In this document: piece after piece, positions 13,727 to 20,385 of the stretch | How positions within the stretch are numbered: position 1 is the stretch's first letter | Layout of the letters: each line of letters begins with the position of its first letter | Origin: Archaeoglobales archaeon | GTDB lineage: Archaea > Halobacteriota > Archaeoglobi > Archaeoglobales > Archaeoglobaceae | Reading direction: 5' to 3' | DNA: 35,159 nt | NCBI GenBank assembly: GCA_029984855.1 | Contig: JARQZL010000033.1 | Span: 1 to 35,159, forward strand | Position numbers and translations under genes: made by a program | The notes under the pieces: generated by a model | What the model saw: only the letters and a program-made list of their open reading frames with translations | Told to the model about the DNA's origin: nothing | The model's database searches: none

Positions 13727-14809
13727 ATGAATTGTATGGAAATCGTAAAGCGTGAAGCTGTTGTTTTACCCTTTTTAATCTTGCTTATCATATTATCAAC
13801 TCTCATCCCTCATAGAGCAGAGGAGTACCTCACTTTCGTTGACTGGAGAACAATTACAGCTCTTGCAGGACTGCTTATTGTTGCAACGGGCATGGAAGAG
13901 AGTGGCTTTTTCAATGCTGCTTCGAAGAGAATTCTTCGTCTGAGATCGAGACGGAGGCTTGCTATATCATTAATTCTACTCACGGCATTTCTTTCAACTT
14001 TCCTAACAAACGATGTAGCTCTGTTCATAGTTGTGCCCTCCACACTGAGCCTTCCGTGCGAAGTAGAAGAGACCTGCAGGTTCGTCGTCTTTGAAGCAAT
14101 GGCCGCAAACGCAGGTTCTACGCTAACACCCATCGGTAATCCCCAGAATTTATTTTTATGGCACCACTGGGGTATCTCTTTCCTCGATTTTGTAACGAAG
14201 ATGTTTCCCGTTTCTGCCGTTTTGATGCTCTTGCTTCTCATTCTCGCAGCGTTCGTTTTCAAAGACTCCTGCTTGTACAGCGAAGTCAACGACAAAGAAA
14301 TCAAAGGAAGACTTGCAACCCTTTCTTTAATTCTAATGCTTGTATACATAATCGCACTGGATGCTGGACGTGCAACGTACATTCTCCCGCTGCTCGTTGT
14401 CGTTTATGCTATTCCATACAGAAACGTGCTCAGAAAAGTGGACTGGATGCTGTTGCTGGTCTTCGCTGTGATGTTCATAGACTTTCACCTGCTCTCTGAG
14501 ATTGAGCCAGTATCACGGCTCGTACATTCGTTCAGCTTAACAGCCGGCAATGTGTTTGTTCTGTCGATTCTCACATCGCAGATAATGAGTAACGTTCCTG
14601 CAGCAATATTTCTATCCAAGTTCACACACAACTGGCTTGCAGTAGCGTACGGCGTGAACGTTGGTGGTAATGGCTTGTTTGCGGCCTCTCTTGCAAATAT
14701 AATTGCTTTAAGAATGGCTAAAAACAGAAAGATCTGGATTTACTTTCACAAGTACTCTATTGTGTATCTGCTGTTAACTTCTGCTCTGACCTGCATCCTA
14801 TTCTTCTAA
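13727..14809 (+). CDS. Ion transporter of the ArsB/NhaD/CitM superfamily
   Basis: A 360-residue integral membrane protein with about 9-10 hydrophobic segments. The superfamily signatures are LTNDVALFIVVP (about residues 99-112) and NAGSTLTPIGNPQNLFLW (about 129-146), two re-entrant-loop motifs repeated in inverted halves; a second partial NVPAAIFLS lies near residue 290. Members move arsenite, dicarboxylates or exchange sodium for protons. I cannot assign the substrate. It is shorter than the 420-450 residues of most family members, mainly at the N-terminus and between the halves. It is a single-gene unit. Confidence 0.8.
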   Translation: MNCMEIVKREAVVLPFLILLIILSTLIPHRAEEYLTFVDWRTITALAGLLIVATGMEESGFFNAASKRILRLRSRRRLAISLILLTAFLSTFLTNDVALFIVVPSTLSLPCEVEETCRFVVFEAMAANAGSTLTPIGNPQNLFLWHHWGISFLDFVTKMFPVSAVLMLLLLILAAFVFKDSCLYSEVNDKEIKGRLATLSLILMLVYIIALDAGRATYILPLLVVVYAIPYRNVLRKVDWMLLLVFAVMFIDFHLLSEIEPVSRLVHSFSLTAGNVFVLSILTSQIMSNVPAAIFLSKFTHNWLAVAYGVNVGGNGLFAASLANIIALRMAKNRKIWIYFHKYSIVYLLLTSALTCILFF

Positions 14810-14823
14810 AATTTCTTCTAAAA

Positions 14824-15282
14824 TCAGAGGTACATCGCATCCACGTCTCCCTTTCTGTCGAACTCATGATGGAGATTCCATATAACGTATAGTTTGCACT
14901 TGAATATTTCCCGCAACGCCTCAAAGAGCTTCGGCTTCGTCAGTTCCTCCAGATAGATCGGTATGGAAAAGTCTATCCTCTGCACATTTTCAGCATCAGG
15001 CATCATTCTGAATTCTGCCTTTCTGAAAAGCAAGTCCATCTTCCATTTGTGGATTAAATTCCTCTTCTTATCGGCAGGAAGAGAGTGTAAGGCTCTGTAA
15101 TGATTTTCAGCAAGAACCAATCCGCTTATGATCAGAACAATATTCTTCCCCTTCGGCTTGATTATGTCAGTAACCTGCCTGGAATCCGGTGGAAACTCAA
15201 CAACATAGTGCCATTCCGCAACTTCATCGGGAAGTTCTGACTTGAAAATTCCCTCCTCAACGAGCCAGTTTTTCACGTCCAT
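14824..15282 (-). CDS. DUF2299 family protein
   Basis: A 152-residue soluble alpha/beta protein beginning MDVKNWLVEEGIFKSELPDE and including WHYVVEFPPDSRQVTDIIKPKGK, the pattern of archaeal DUF2299 proteins. These are predicted to have a fold like type III secretion chaperones; no activity is known to me. The ATG at 15282 is chosen because the TATA box is about 24 bp upstream; a longer frame would start inside or before the promoter. It is convergent with the permease and divergent from the EF-like gene, with which it shares a 72-bp promoter region. Confidence 0.8.
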   Translation of the reverse strand: MDVKNWLVEEGIFKSELPDEVAEWHYVVEFPPDSRQVTDIIKPKGKNIVLIISGLVLAENHYRALHSLPADKKRNLIHKWKMDLLFRKAEFRMMPDAENVQRIDFSIPIYLEELTKPKLFEALREIFKCKLYVIWNLHHEFDRKGDVDAMYL

Positions 15283-15300
15283 AGCGCAACTCTGATGTGA

Positions 15301-15334
15301 TAAATAAAAGCTTTGGGGCGAAAAAGTAAAAGAG
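15301..15334. promoter_or_regulatory. Shared divergent promoter region of DUF2299 and EF-like genes
   Basis: On the minus strand CAAAGCTTTTATTTA (TATA at plus-strand 15301-15310) lies 24 bp from the DUF2299 ATG. On the plus strand GGCGAAAAAGTAAAAG (15317-15331) has a good BRE and a weak A/T box about 25-28 bp before the ATG at 15355. Both starts look leaderless, and the two pre-initiation complexes would nearly touch. Confidence 0.5.
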
Positions 15335-15354
15335 CCTGAGATATAACCAACTCT

Positions 15355-15597
15355 ATGGAGGAGGTCGGAAGGGTCACACACTACTTCAGCCGGATAGGTG
15401 TTGCAGCCATCGTCCTATCGTCCTCCTTAAAGTTAGGGGACAAAATCAGGATAAAGGGAAAAACAACAGATTTTGAGCAGGTTGTGGAATCAATGGAGAT
15501 AGAACACCGGCCTGTAGAACATGCGGTTGCAGGAGACATCGTTGGCATCAGGGTCAGAGAAAAGGTGAGGCCAAAGGATGTGGTTTACCGCCTTTGA
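15355..15597 (+). CDS. Small translation elongation factor-like protein (EF-1A domain II fold)
   Basis: An 80-residue protein that resembles only the beta-barrel domain II of EF-Tu/EF-1A-type factors: RVTHYFSRIGVAAIVLSSSLKLGDKIRIKG, then FEQVVESMEIEHRPVEHAVAGDIVGIRV and a closing KPKDVVYR-like strand. There is no GTPase domain. Stand-alone proteins like this are common in archaea and annotated as translation elongation factor-like; the function is unknown. Its end overlaps the HemK2-like gene by 13 bp in a convergent arrangement. Confidence 0.8.
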   Translation: MEEVGRVTHYFSRIGVAAIVLSSSLKLGDKIRIKGKTTDFEQVVESMEIEHRPVEHAVAGDIVGIRVREKVRPKDVVYRL

Positions 15598-16118
15598 ATT
15601 CTCAAGACATAGAGCTCTTCGAAGAACAGTTTTCTCCTGCCAGCAATACTGTAAGTGTAACCCATCCGCCTTATTTCCTCAAAAATGGACTTATTAAGCG
15701 AGGAGACTACAAGAAGTATTCTTCCGCTCTCTGCAAGAACATCCTTAACTTCATCAAGAAATCTAACCATAACCTCTACACCATTTTTTCCTCCATTCAC
15801 GGCCTTTTCAAGCCAGCCTCCTTTTTTCTCTTCCTCGCTCAACTCGAGATACGGAGGATTGAAGAGTACAAGTGTGAACTTCTTTTTTATTCCTCTGCAA
15901 AGGTCCGTTCTTACAGTATCTATCCCCTTACTTTTCGATTCTTTCACTGCATGGGGCGAAATATCAGTTGCCACAAGGAATTTGCACAGACCCTTAATTC
16001 TTTCCGAGACAAAGCCGCTTCCAACACCTACTTCAAGTACCTCGTCGTCCAGACTTATCTCCCTCATAGCAACCTCAAGCAGCAGCTCAGAGTCCTCTGA
16101 CGGCGGATAGACCTCCAT
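15585..16118 (-). CDS. HemK2/Mtq2-like class I methyltransferase (release-factor glutamine methylase type)
   Basis: A 177-residue SAM-dependent methyltransferase. It starts VYPPSEDSELLLE, has the SAM-binding EVGVGSG (29-35), acidic residues at TDIS and the catalytic NPPY at 87-90. A short N-terminus and NPPY place it with eukaryotic N6AMT1/Mtq2 and archaeal relatives that methylate glutamine in the GGQ motif of aRF1. It is the last gene of the archaeosortase operon, one base behind mptD. The methylase fold is certain; the release factor as substrate is inferred from the family. Confidence 0.88.
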   Translation of the reverse strand: MEVYPPSEDSELLLEVAMREISLDDEVLEVGVGSGFVSERIKGLCKFLVATDISPHAVKESKSKGIDTVRTDLCRGIKKKFTLVLFNPPYLELSEEEKKGGWLEKAVNGGKNGVEVMVRFLDEVKDVLAESGRILLVVSSLNKSIFEEIRRMGYTYSIAGRRKLFFEELYVLRIQRR

Positions 16119-16119
16119 T

Positions 16120-16443
16120 TTATACCAGCCTCATAAGGGGATATCCTGCATCCTCGTCCCATTTCAGAATCGCTACAGCCTTCTTACCTTCAAGCTCAAC
16201 GCATACCCTTGCATACAGCATTTCTGGACTTAAAGAAGTGTACCCGAATGATGATACAGCATTTCTCAGCTTTTCTCTATCTATTCTGACCTCTGCTTCC
16301 ACAACATACGGCTGAAGTTTCATGCAGCTCTCCATTGCCTTTTCGAGCAGCTCAGCATTGGATTCATTAACAGGGGCTCCTACAAACTGGTGAAAAACAG
16401 CCGCAAGCTTTATTCCCGCCTCAAACTCAGCTTCACCACACAT
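16120..16443 (-). CDS. mptD: MptD-type dihydroneopterin aldolase
   Basis: A 107-residue protein of the archaeal DUF372 family, shown in Methanocaldococcus to be the dihydroneopterin aldolase of tetrahydromethanopterin synthesis. Matching features are FEAGIKLAAVFHQFVGAPV, KLQPYVVEAEVRIDREKLR and SPEMLYARVCVELEGKKA. The ATG at 16443 overlaps the end of pssA by 11 bp and follows GGAG closely. This agrees with an organism that uses methanopterin as C1 carrier, as the fwd genes at the other end also show. Its place in a lipid operon appears to be a matter of co-expression. Confidence 0.88.
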   Translation of the reverse strand: MCGEAEFEAGIKLAAVFHQFVGAPVNESNAELLEKAMESCMKLQPYVVEAEVRIDREKLRNAVSSFGYTSLSPEMLYARVCVELEGKKAVAILKWDEDAGYPLMRLV

Positions 16444-17026
16444 ACTCCTTCTTCCCCCATATCGGGCTGAGAACGTAGAGTACAACTGCAAAAAAGACAG
16501 CATAAGCTGCATCAGTTATAAAAAACGATGCGGTTATAATCGCCGCTCCAATTGTGAGAAGTCTGTAGTCCTTAACTCTCAAATATCTGATGTCACTTAC
16601 CATCAAAAGAGATGAGAGCAGTGCAAGAATGCAAACGAGCTGATTGCTAAATCCGAGCAGAATTGCAGGAGAGACAAGAAGTGCTGATGCTGTAACTGGC
16701 AGACCAACGAAATATTCTACTCCAAGAACGTTAAACCTGGCAAGCCTTAAAGCAGAGGTAATTGCATAAAAGCACGCAATTGCAGGATTGTACGGGGCGA
16801 TGAAAAAAGCAGGAAAAACTCCAAAAGAGGTGAGGTCTGCAAGAGAATCAAGCTCTTTTCCGAGTTTTCCGGCAGATTTTCCAGCAATAATGCCGTCAAT
16901 TCCGTCGAAAATGGCTGCAACAAAAACAAAGGAGAGATTGTGAGTGCAAATGCCATAAAATCCGGCAAACAGGTTAAGAAGACTAAATACGTCCGCAAAT
17001 TTCACTTCTCGCAGTATGCTGAACAT
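16433..17026 (-). CDS. pssA: Archaetidylserine synthase (CDP-alcohol phosphatidyltransferase family)
   Basis: A 197-residue integral membrane enzyme with about 6-7 hydrophobic segments that would join serine to CDP-archaeol. The metal-binding region is FDGIDGIIAGKSAGKLGKELDSLAD, with the GKELDSLADLTSFG half typical of PssA-type enzymes. The first half departs from the canonical D-G-x2-A-R: DGIIAG has glycine in place of arginine and the spacing to the second half is unusual. It overlaps asd upstream by 25 bp and mptD downstream by 11 bp. GGTGA lies before the ATG. Archaetidylserine is the expected product, given the adjacent decarboxylase. Confidence 0.88.
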   Translation of the reverse strand: MFSILREVKFADVFSLLNLFAGFYGICTHNLSFVFVAAIFDGIDGIIAGKSAGKLGKELDSLADLTSFGVFPAFFIAPYNPAIACFYAITSALRLARFNVLGVEYFVGLPVTASALLVSPAILLGFSNQLVCILALLSSLLMVSDIRYLRVKDYRLLTIGAAIITASFFITDAAYAVFFAVVLYVLSPIWGKKEYVW

Positions 17027-17592
17027 GATTTCACCGCCACAGTCTCTCCGGCCTTAACTTTTTCCCCCACTTTTCTTACAAATTCATAGCCTTCAGGTAT
17101 CTCAATGACAGTACGTGATCCAAACTTGATGATGCCTATCCTCTGCCCTTTTCTTACAATATCCCCTGCACCGATATAGCAGACTATGCGTCTTGCAAGA
17201 AAACCGGCCACCTGTACAACCTTGAACACTCCATCTTCCGCCTCAATAAGTATCTCGTTTCTCTCAGCCCTGTCGTTTCTCCTGTACGCTGGAGGGAAAA
17301 CTCCCTTCATGTATCTCGTTCTAAGAACAACCCCGGCAACTGGAGAGCGGTTAATGTGGCAGTCAAATGGTCCCATAAATATCTCCATTCTCCTGCCATG
17401 GATATAATCTATTTTACCATCTGCGGGAGCGACAACTCCTTCCTGTATCTCCCTCGGCGGGTCTCTGAAGAAGAAAAGAGTGAAAGCAATGATAAGAGTG
17501 ACGAGGATGCCAAGGTGCGGTGAGTAGCCAAAAAATAATACTGCCAAAGCCCCCTCAACCACCACAAGCCTCAAGCAGCTTCTCTCAATCAT
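17002..17592 (-). CDS. asd: Archaetidylserine decarboxylase proenzyme (Psd-related)
   Basis: A 196-residue pyruvoyl enzyme that turns archaetidylserine into archaetidylethanolamine. Residues 5-42 form one or two membrane segments ending FFRDPPRE. Typical Psd features follow: VVAPADGKID (53-62), FMGPFDCHINRSPV (72-85), RAERNEILIE (108-117) and the self-cleavage site GSR at 158-160, where Ser159 would become the pyruvoyl group. It is the short form of about 200 residues found in archaea and some bacteria. The ATG overlaps the archaeosortase stop by 4 bp (ATGA). Confidence 0.9.
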   Translation of the reverse strand: MIERSCLRLVVVEGALAVLFFGYSPHLGILVTLIIAFTLFFFRDPPREIQEGVVAPADGKIDYIHGRRMEIFMGPFDCHINRSPVAGVVLRTRYMKGVFPPAYRRNDRAERNEILIEAEDGVFKVVQVAGFLARRIVCYIGAGDIVRKGQRIGIIKFGSRTVIEIPEGYEFVRKVGEKVKAGETVAVKSCSAYCEK

Positions 17593-18344
17593 CTTCCCAC
17601 CATAGCTTCTTTCATAGCTTCTTTTAGAGAAAATATAAGCTCTTCGAGTTCCGGCAAAAACCTGAAAACTGCAAAAGATATCAGAATGAGTGCAATCGTT
17701 GCCAGAACTTTCGAAATCACATGATGGGCTATGTAAAAGCTGTTTTCCCCGAACCAGCTATAAGCATAACTTGCCGCAACGAAAACGTTCCTGAGCAAAT
17801 TGAGAATGTATATGACGGGAACTGAGACGGCAAAGGCTTTGAGTTTTCTCTTCCATTCAGCCCTCAAGCCCATCGTTGCACCAAAGAAAAGAGCCATGCT
17901 TTCAATTCCCGTACATGCAAGTACTATCTCAACTTTTCTGGAGTTGGCGTAAACGTGAAATCCATCACTGGTCATCTTAAAACCAAGTATAGAGCCTATA
18001 AACGCAGTTTGAGATGAAACTATGGCGATCAGTATCCTGCCAAGGGATGTAAGGGCGAAGAGGAAGTATGCGATGATTGCAAGAACAGAGAAACCTGTAA
18101 CTTCAACAAAAACACTACTGTTCTTCCTCAAAATAGAAATTGCCAAGCCTGCAAAGAAGAAGAATGCAAGAAACGAAATAATTACGTTGTAGTAATCTGA
18201 TATAGACAGGTAGTACGGTATCTTGAGCAACCACACAAGAGAGAATGCCAGCCATGCAAGGGCTCCAGCCACTTTCAGTTCTGAGAGAATATAGGCCAGC
18301 ATGAGCACAATGGAGAGCACCACAAGGATACCCGATAAAGCCAT
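17589..18344 (-). CDS. artA: Archaeosortase (exosortase-family transpeptidase)
   Basis: A 251-residue polytopic membrane protein with about 7-8 hydrophobic segments. The exosortase/archaeosortase triad is visible in order: Cys144 in VLACTGIESMALFFG, Arg185 in LNLLRNVFVAASY, and a His pair around 207-208 in FYIAHHVISK. Such enzymes cleave PGF-CTERM-like tails and attach the protein to lipid. The ATG at 18344 is preferred to one at 18356 because it lies 26 bp from the TATA box. It heads an operon with asd and pssA. No PGF-CTERM substrate is encoded in the window. Confidence 0.88.
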   Translation of the reverse strand: MALSGILVVLSIVLMLAYILSELKVAGALAWLAFSLVWLLKIPYYLSISDYYNVIISFLAFFFFAGLAISILRKNSSVFVEVTGFSVLAIIAYFLFALTSLGRILIAIVSSQTAFIGSILGFKMTSDGFHVYANSRKVEIVLACTGIESMALFFGATMGLRAEWKRKLKAFAVSVPVIYILNLLRNVFVAASYAYSWFGENSFYIAHHVISKVLATIALILISFAVFRFLPELEELIFSLKEAMKEAMVGR

Positions 18345-18366
18345 GTCTGGCAGCATAATTATGCTG

Positions 18367-18379
18367 TATATAACTTTGC
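18367..18379 (-). promoter_or_regulatory. Promoter of the artA operon
   Basis: On the minus strand GGCAAAGTTATATA has a BRE-like GGCAAA and a TATA box (plus-strand 18367-18373) centred 26 bp before the ATG at 18344. It is expected to drive artA, asd, pssA, mptD and the methylase gene, giving a leaderless first gene. Confidence 0.65.
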
Positions 18380-18417
18380 CTCCAAAAGTATAAATGCATC
18401 CCGGGAGGAGGTTGAAT

Positions 18418-19041
18418 GTGTACGATATCCATATACACTCCCGTTACTCGGATGGAGAGGCAGAGGTAGGCGAAATAGCAAGAAGAGCTAAGGAAAGAGG
18501 GCTCAAGGTCATAGCCATAACCGATCACTCCATAGAACACCCGTTGGGGCTGTCGGAGGGAAAAGCAAAGAGGAGGCAGGAAGAAATAGATGCTGCAAGG
18601 TCAAGATACGATATTGAAATCCTGAGTGGCGTTGAGTGCGGAATAGGAGGCGATGGCGAGATAGCCATGCCTGACTTCGAGTTCGATGTCGTGATCGCAT
18701 CAATTCACGAATGCCTGCCTCCGGAGGAGTACTACAGAAGAATAGAGTTATGCATCAAGAAGTACGAGTTTGATATTCTCGGCCACTTTCACTCAAACAT
18801 CTTCAACAGCTACGAAAGAATTCCTGAGAAAGATGCAGAAATTCTTGATATGCTTGCAGAGCATGATATCGCCCTGGAGATCAATACAGCCCATAGAGCG
18901 CCCCCTCTTGACCTGCTCAATCCAGAGAAAAAGCTGAAGTATTCAATCGGCAGTGATGCACACACACTTTCGAGGGTTGGTGATATTGACTGGGCTCTCA
19001 AAACTGCAAGAGGACTAAGGGGCTGGAGGTTTTTGCTTTGA
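18418..19041 (+). CDS. PHP-domain metal-dependent phosphoesterase
   Basis: A 207-residue PHP protein. The metal-binding motifs are DIHIHSRYSDG at the N-terminus, AITDHSIEH, a mid-chain VECGIG (Glu), HEC and GHFH, and the terminal IGSDAHTLSRVG. This domain hydrolyses phosphoesters; relatives include histidinol phosphatase and nucleoside bisphosphate phosphatases, so the substrate is open. GTG at 18418 is preferred because AGGAGG is 6 bases upstream; an ATG at 18394 would precede that site. The Nudix gene starts inside its last codons, so the two are coupled. Confidence 0.88.
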   Translation: MYDIHIHSRYSDGEAEVGEIARRAKERGLKVIAITDHSIEHPLGLSEGKAKRRQEEIDAARSRYDIEILSGVECGIGGDGEIAMPDFEFDVVIASIHECLPPEEYYRRIELCIKKYEFDILGHFHSNIFNSYERIPEKDAEILDMLAEHDIALEINTAHRAPPLDLLNPEKKLKYSIGSDAHTLSRVGDIDWALKTARGLRGWRFLL

Positions 19042-19451
19042 AATGCATAACACTGACAGTTGATGCAATAATACCCTACAGAGGTAAAATCGTGCTGGTA
19101 AAAAGAAAGAACGAGCCCTTCAGGGGTTGCTATGCCCTGCCCGGAGGAATAGTTGAATATGGAGAGAGCGTTGAAAGTGCTGTCCTGAGAGAGACAAAAG
19201 AAGAAACGGGAATTGACGGAAAGATTTATAAGCTTGTTGGCGTTTATTCTAAGCCCAATCGGGATCCGAGAGGACATTTTGTATCCGTGTGCTTTATAGT
19301 AGTGCCCGAGAAGGGAGAGCTTAAAGCGGGGAGCGATGCAGAGGATGTCGCTTTGTTCTCCATTGACTCCCTGCCAAAACTTGCGTTCGACCATGAAAAA
19401 ATGATAAAAGATGCGGAGGCGATGCTGTATGGAATTCTGTCCGAAATGTAA
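19038..19451 (+). CDS. Nudix hydrolase
   Basis: A 137-residue Nudix enzyme. The Nudix box begins at Gly37 (GIVEYGE, then SAVLRETKEETG), with catalytic glutamates at about residues 52, 55 and 56. The preceding DAIIPYRGKIVLVKRKNEPF strand is like those of archaeal ADP-ribose pyrophosphatases, a likely but unproven substrate. It starts at a TTG that overlaps the PHP stop by 4 bp, with GGAGG upstream. The next gene starts 23 bp before its end. Confidence 0.9.
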   Translation: MKCITLTVDAIIPYRGKIVLVKRKNEPFRGCYALPGGIVEYGESVESAVLRETKEETGIDGKIYKLVGVYSKPNRDPRGHFVSVCFIVVPEKGELKAGSDAEDVALFSIDSLPKLAFDHEKMIKDAEAMLYGILSEM

Positions 19452-19746
19452 ATCAATTATGATATATCAGGGAAATAAAGTGATATGCAGAAAATGTGGA
19501 TATGAGAAAGAATGCAGTGATGAAGATAAAGAAGATATTATGATAGTGGCAAAGAGAAATGAGGAGGAGGTTCCGGTCATAGAGGGAGAGGACATAAAGG
19601 TTCTCCCAACAACAAATGCAATCTGCCCGGCATGTGGGAATAGAGAAGCATACTGGTGGCTAAGGCAGCTCAGGGCTGCAGATGAGAGTGAAGTACGCTT
19701 CTTCCGCTGTACGAAGTGCGGCAAGACCTGGCGAGAATATGATTAA
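19429..19746 (+). CDS. tfs: Transcript cleavage factor TFS (RNA polymerase-associated, TFIIS/Rpb9-like)
   Basis: A 105-residue protein with two zinc ribbons. The N-terminal ribbon uses Cys4, Cys7, Cys20 and Cys23; the C-terminal one Cys66, Cys69, Cys94 and Cys97. The acidic pair Asp85-Glu86 in RAADESEVRFF is the catalytic loop that stimulates RNA cleavage by stalled polymerase, so this is a cleavage-competent TFS and not an inactive paralogue. The ATG at 19429 overlaps the Nudix gene by 23 bp. Length and motif spacing match the family. Confidence 0.93.
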   Translation: MEFCPKCKSIMIYQGNKVICRKCGYEKECSDEDKEDIMIVAKRNEEEVPVIEGEDIKVLPTTNAICPACGNREAYWWLRQLRAADESEVRFFRCTKCGKTWREYD

Positions 19747-19800
19747 TCGAATTGTATTATACGAACATGAATATATGCAGAAATCGAGGTATGGGTAAGG

Positions 19801-19808
19801 TATATATG
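19801..19808 (+). promoter_or_regulatory. rps15 promoter (TATA box)
   Basis: TATATATG after GG makes a good TATA box centred near 19804. Transcription should begin around 19830, leaving a leader of about 23 nt that contains the site GGTGATG (19843-19849). Unlike many units in the window, this ribosomal protein gene has a leader. Confidence 0.55.
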
Positions 19809-19829
19809 CATCTCAAATATGCATCTCAA
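19804..19829. repeat. Two tandem copies of ATATGCATCTCAA
   Basis: A perfect 13-bp unit is repeated without a gap (19804-19816 and 19817-19829), running from inside the TATA box to the predicted start of transcription of rps15. Each unit contains the palindrome ATGCAT. A related ATATATGCA occurs once more at 19771-19779. Confidence 0.7.
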
Positions 19830-19852
19830 AAAAGCTCCGAAAGGTGATGCTC

Positions 19853-20311
19853 ATGGCAAGAATGCATGCAAGAAGAAGAGGTAGCTCGGGATCGAAAAGA
19901 GTTTACAGAGATGCACCACCTGAATGGGTGGAGTTGAGCGCTGAGGAGATTGAGAAGAAGGTAATCGAGCTCTTTAATGAAGGTTACGAACCCAGTATGA
20001 TAGGTATGATTCTCCGTGACAGATACGGGATTCCATCCATAAGGCAGATAACCGGCAAGAGAATACTGCAGATCCTGAAAGAGAAGGGTGCAGATATCTC
20101 TCTACCAGAGGACCTCAAGTCACTTATCAAGAAAGCTATAAAGCTCAGACAGCATGTTTCAGTTCACAAAAAGGATTACCACAATATGAGGGGGTTAAGG
20201 CTCACCGAGGCAAAAATATGGAGGCTTTCCAATTATTATAAAGAGAAAAAAGTTCTACCTGCAGACTGGAAGTACGACCCAAACAAGCTCCGCATTGCCC
20301 TCAGCAAGTAG
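19853..20311 (+). CDS. rps15: 30S ribosomal protein S15 (uS15, archaeal/eukaryotic type)
   Basis: A 152-residue ribosomal protein. The archaeal N-terminal extension MARMHARRRGSSGSKRVYRD and APPEWVELSAEEIE are followed by the conserved S15 core (about residues 75-150: LRQHVSVHKKDYHNMRGLRL, then WRLSNYYKEKKVLPADW). The family length of about 150 residues is met. ATG at 19853 is chosen because GGTGATG lies 3 bases before it and MARMHARR is the standard archaeal start. It has its own promoter but follows tfs in the same direction. Confidence 0.96.
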   Translation: MARMHARRRGSSGSKRVYRDAPPEWVELSAEEIEKKVIELFNEGYEPSMIGMILRDRYGIPSIRQITGKRILQILKEKGADISLPEDLKSLIKKAIKLRQHVSVHKKDYHNMRGLRLTEAKIWRLSNYYKEKKVLPADWKYDPNKLRIALSK

Positions 20312-20385
20312 TTTCAACCTTTTCAGCCAGCTTTTCACTTTCTGCTGGTTAACATTCAATAGACAGAATAAAAGTTAATCTAAGG

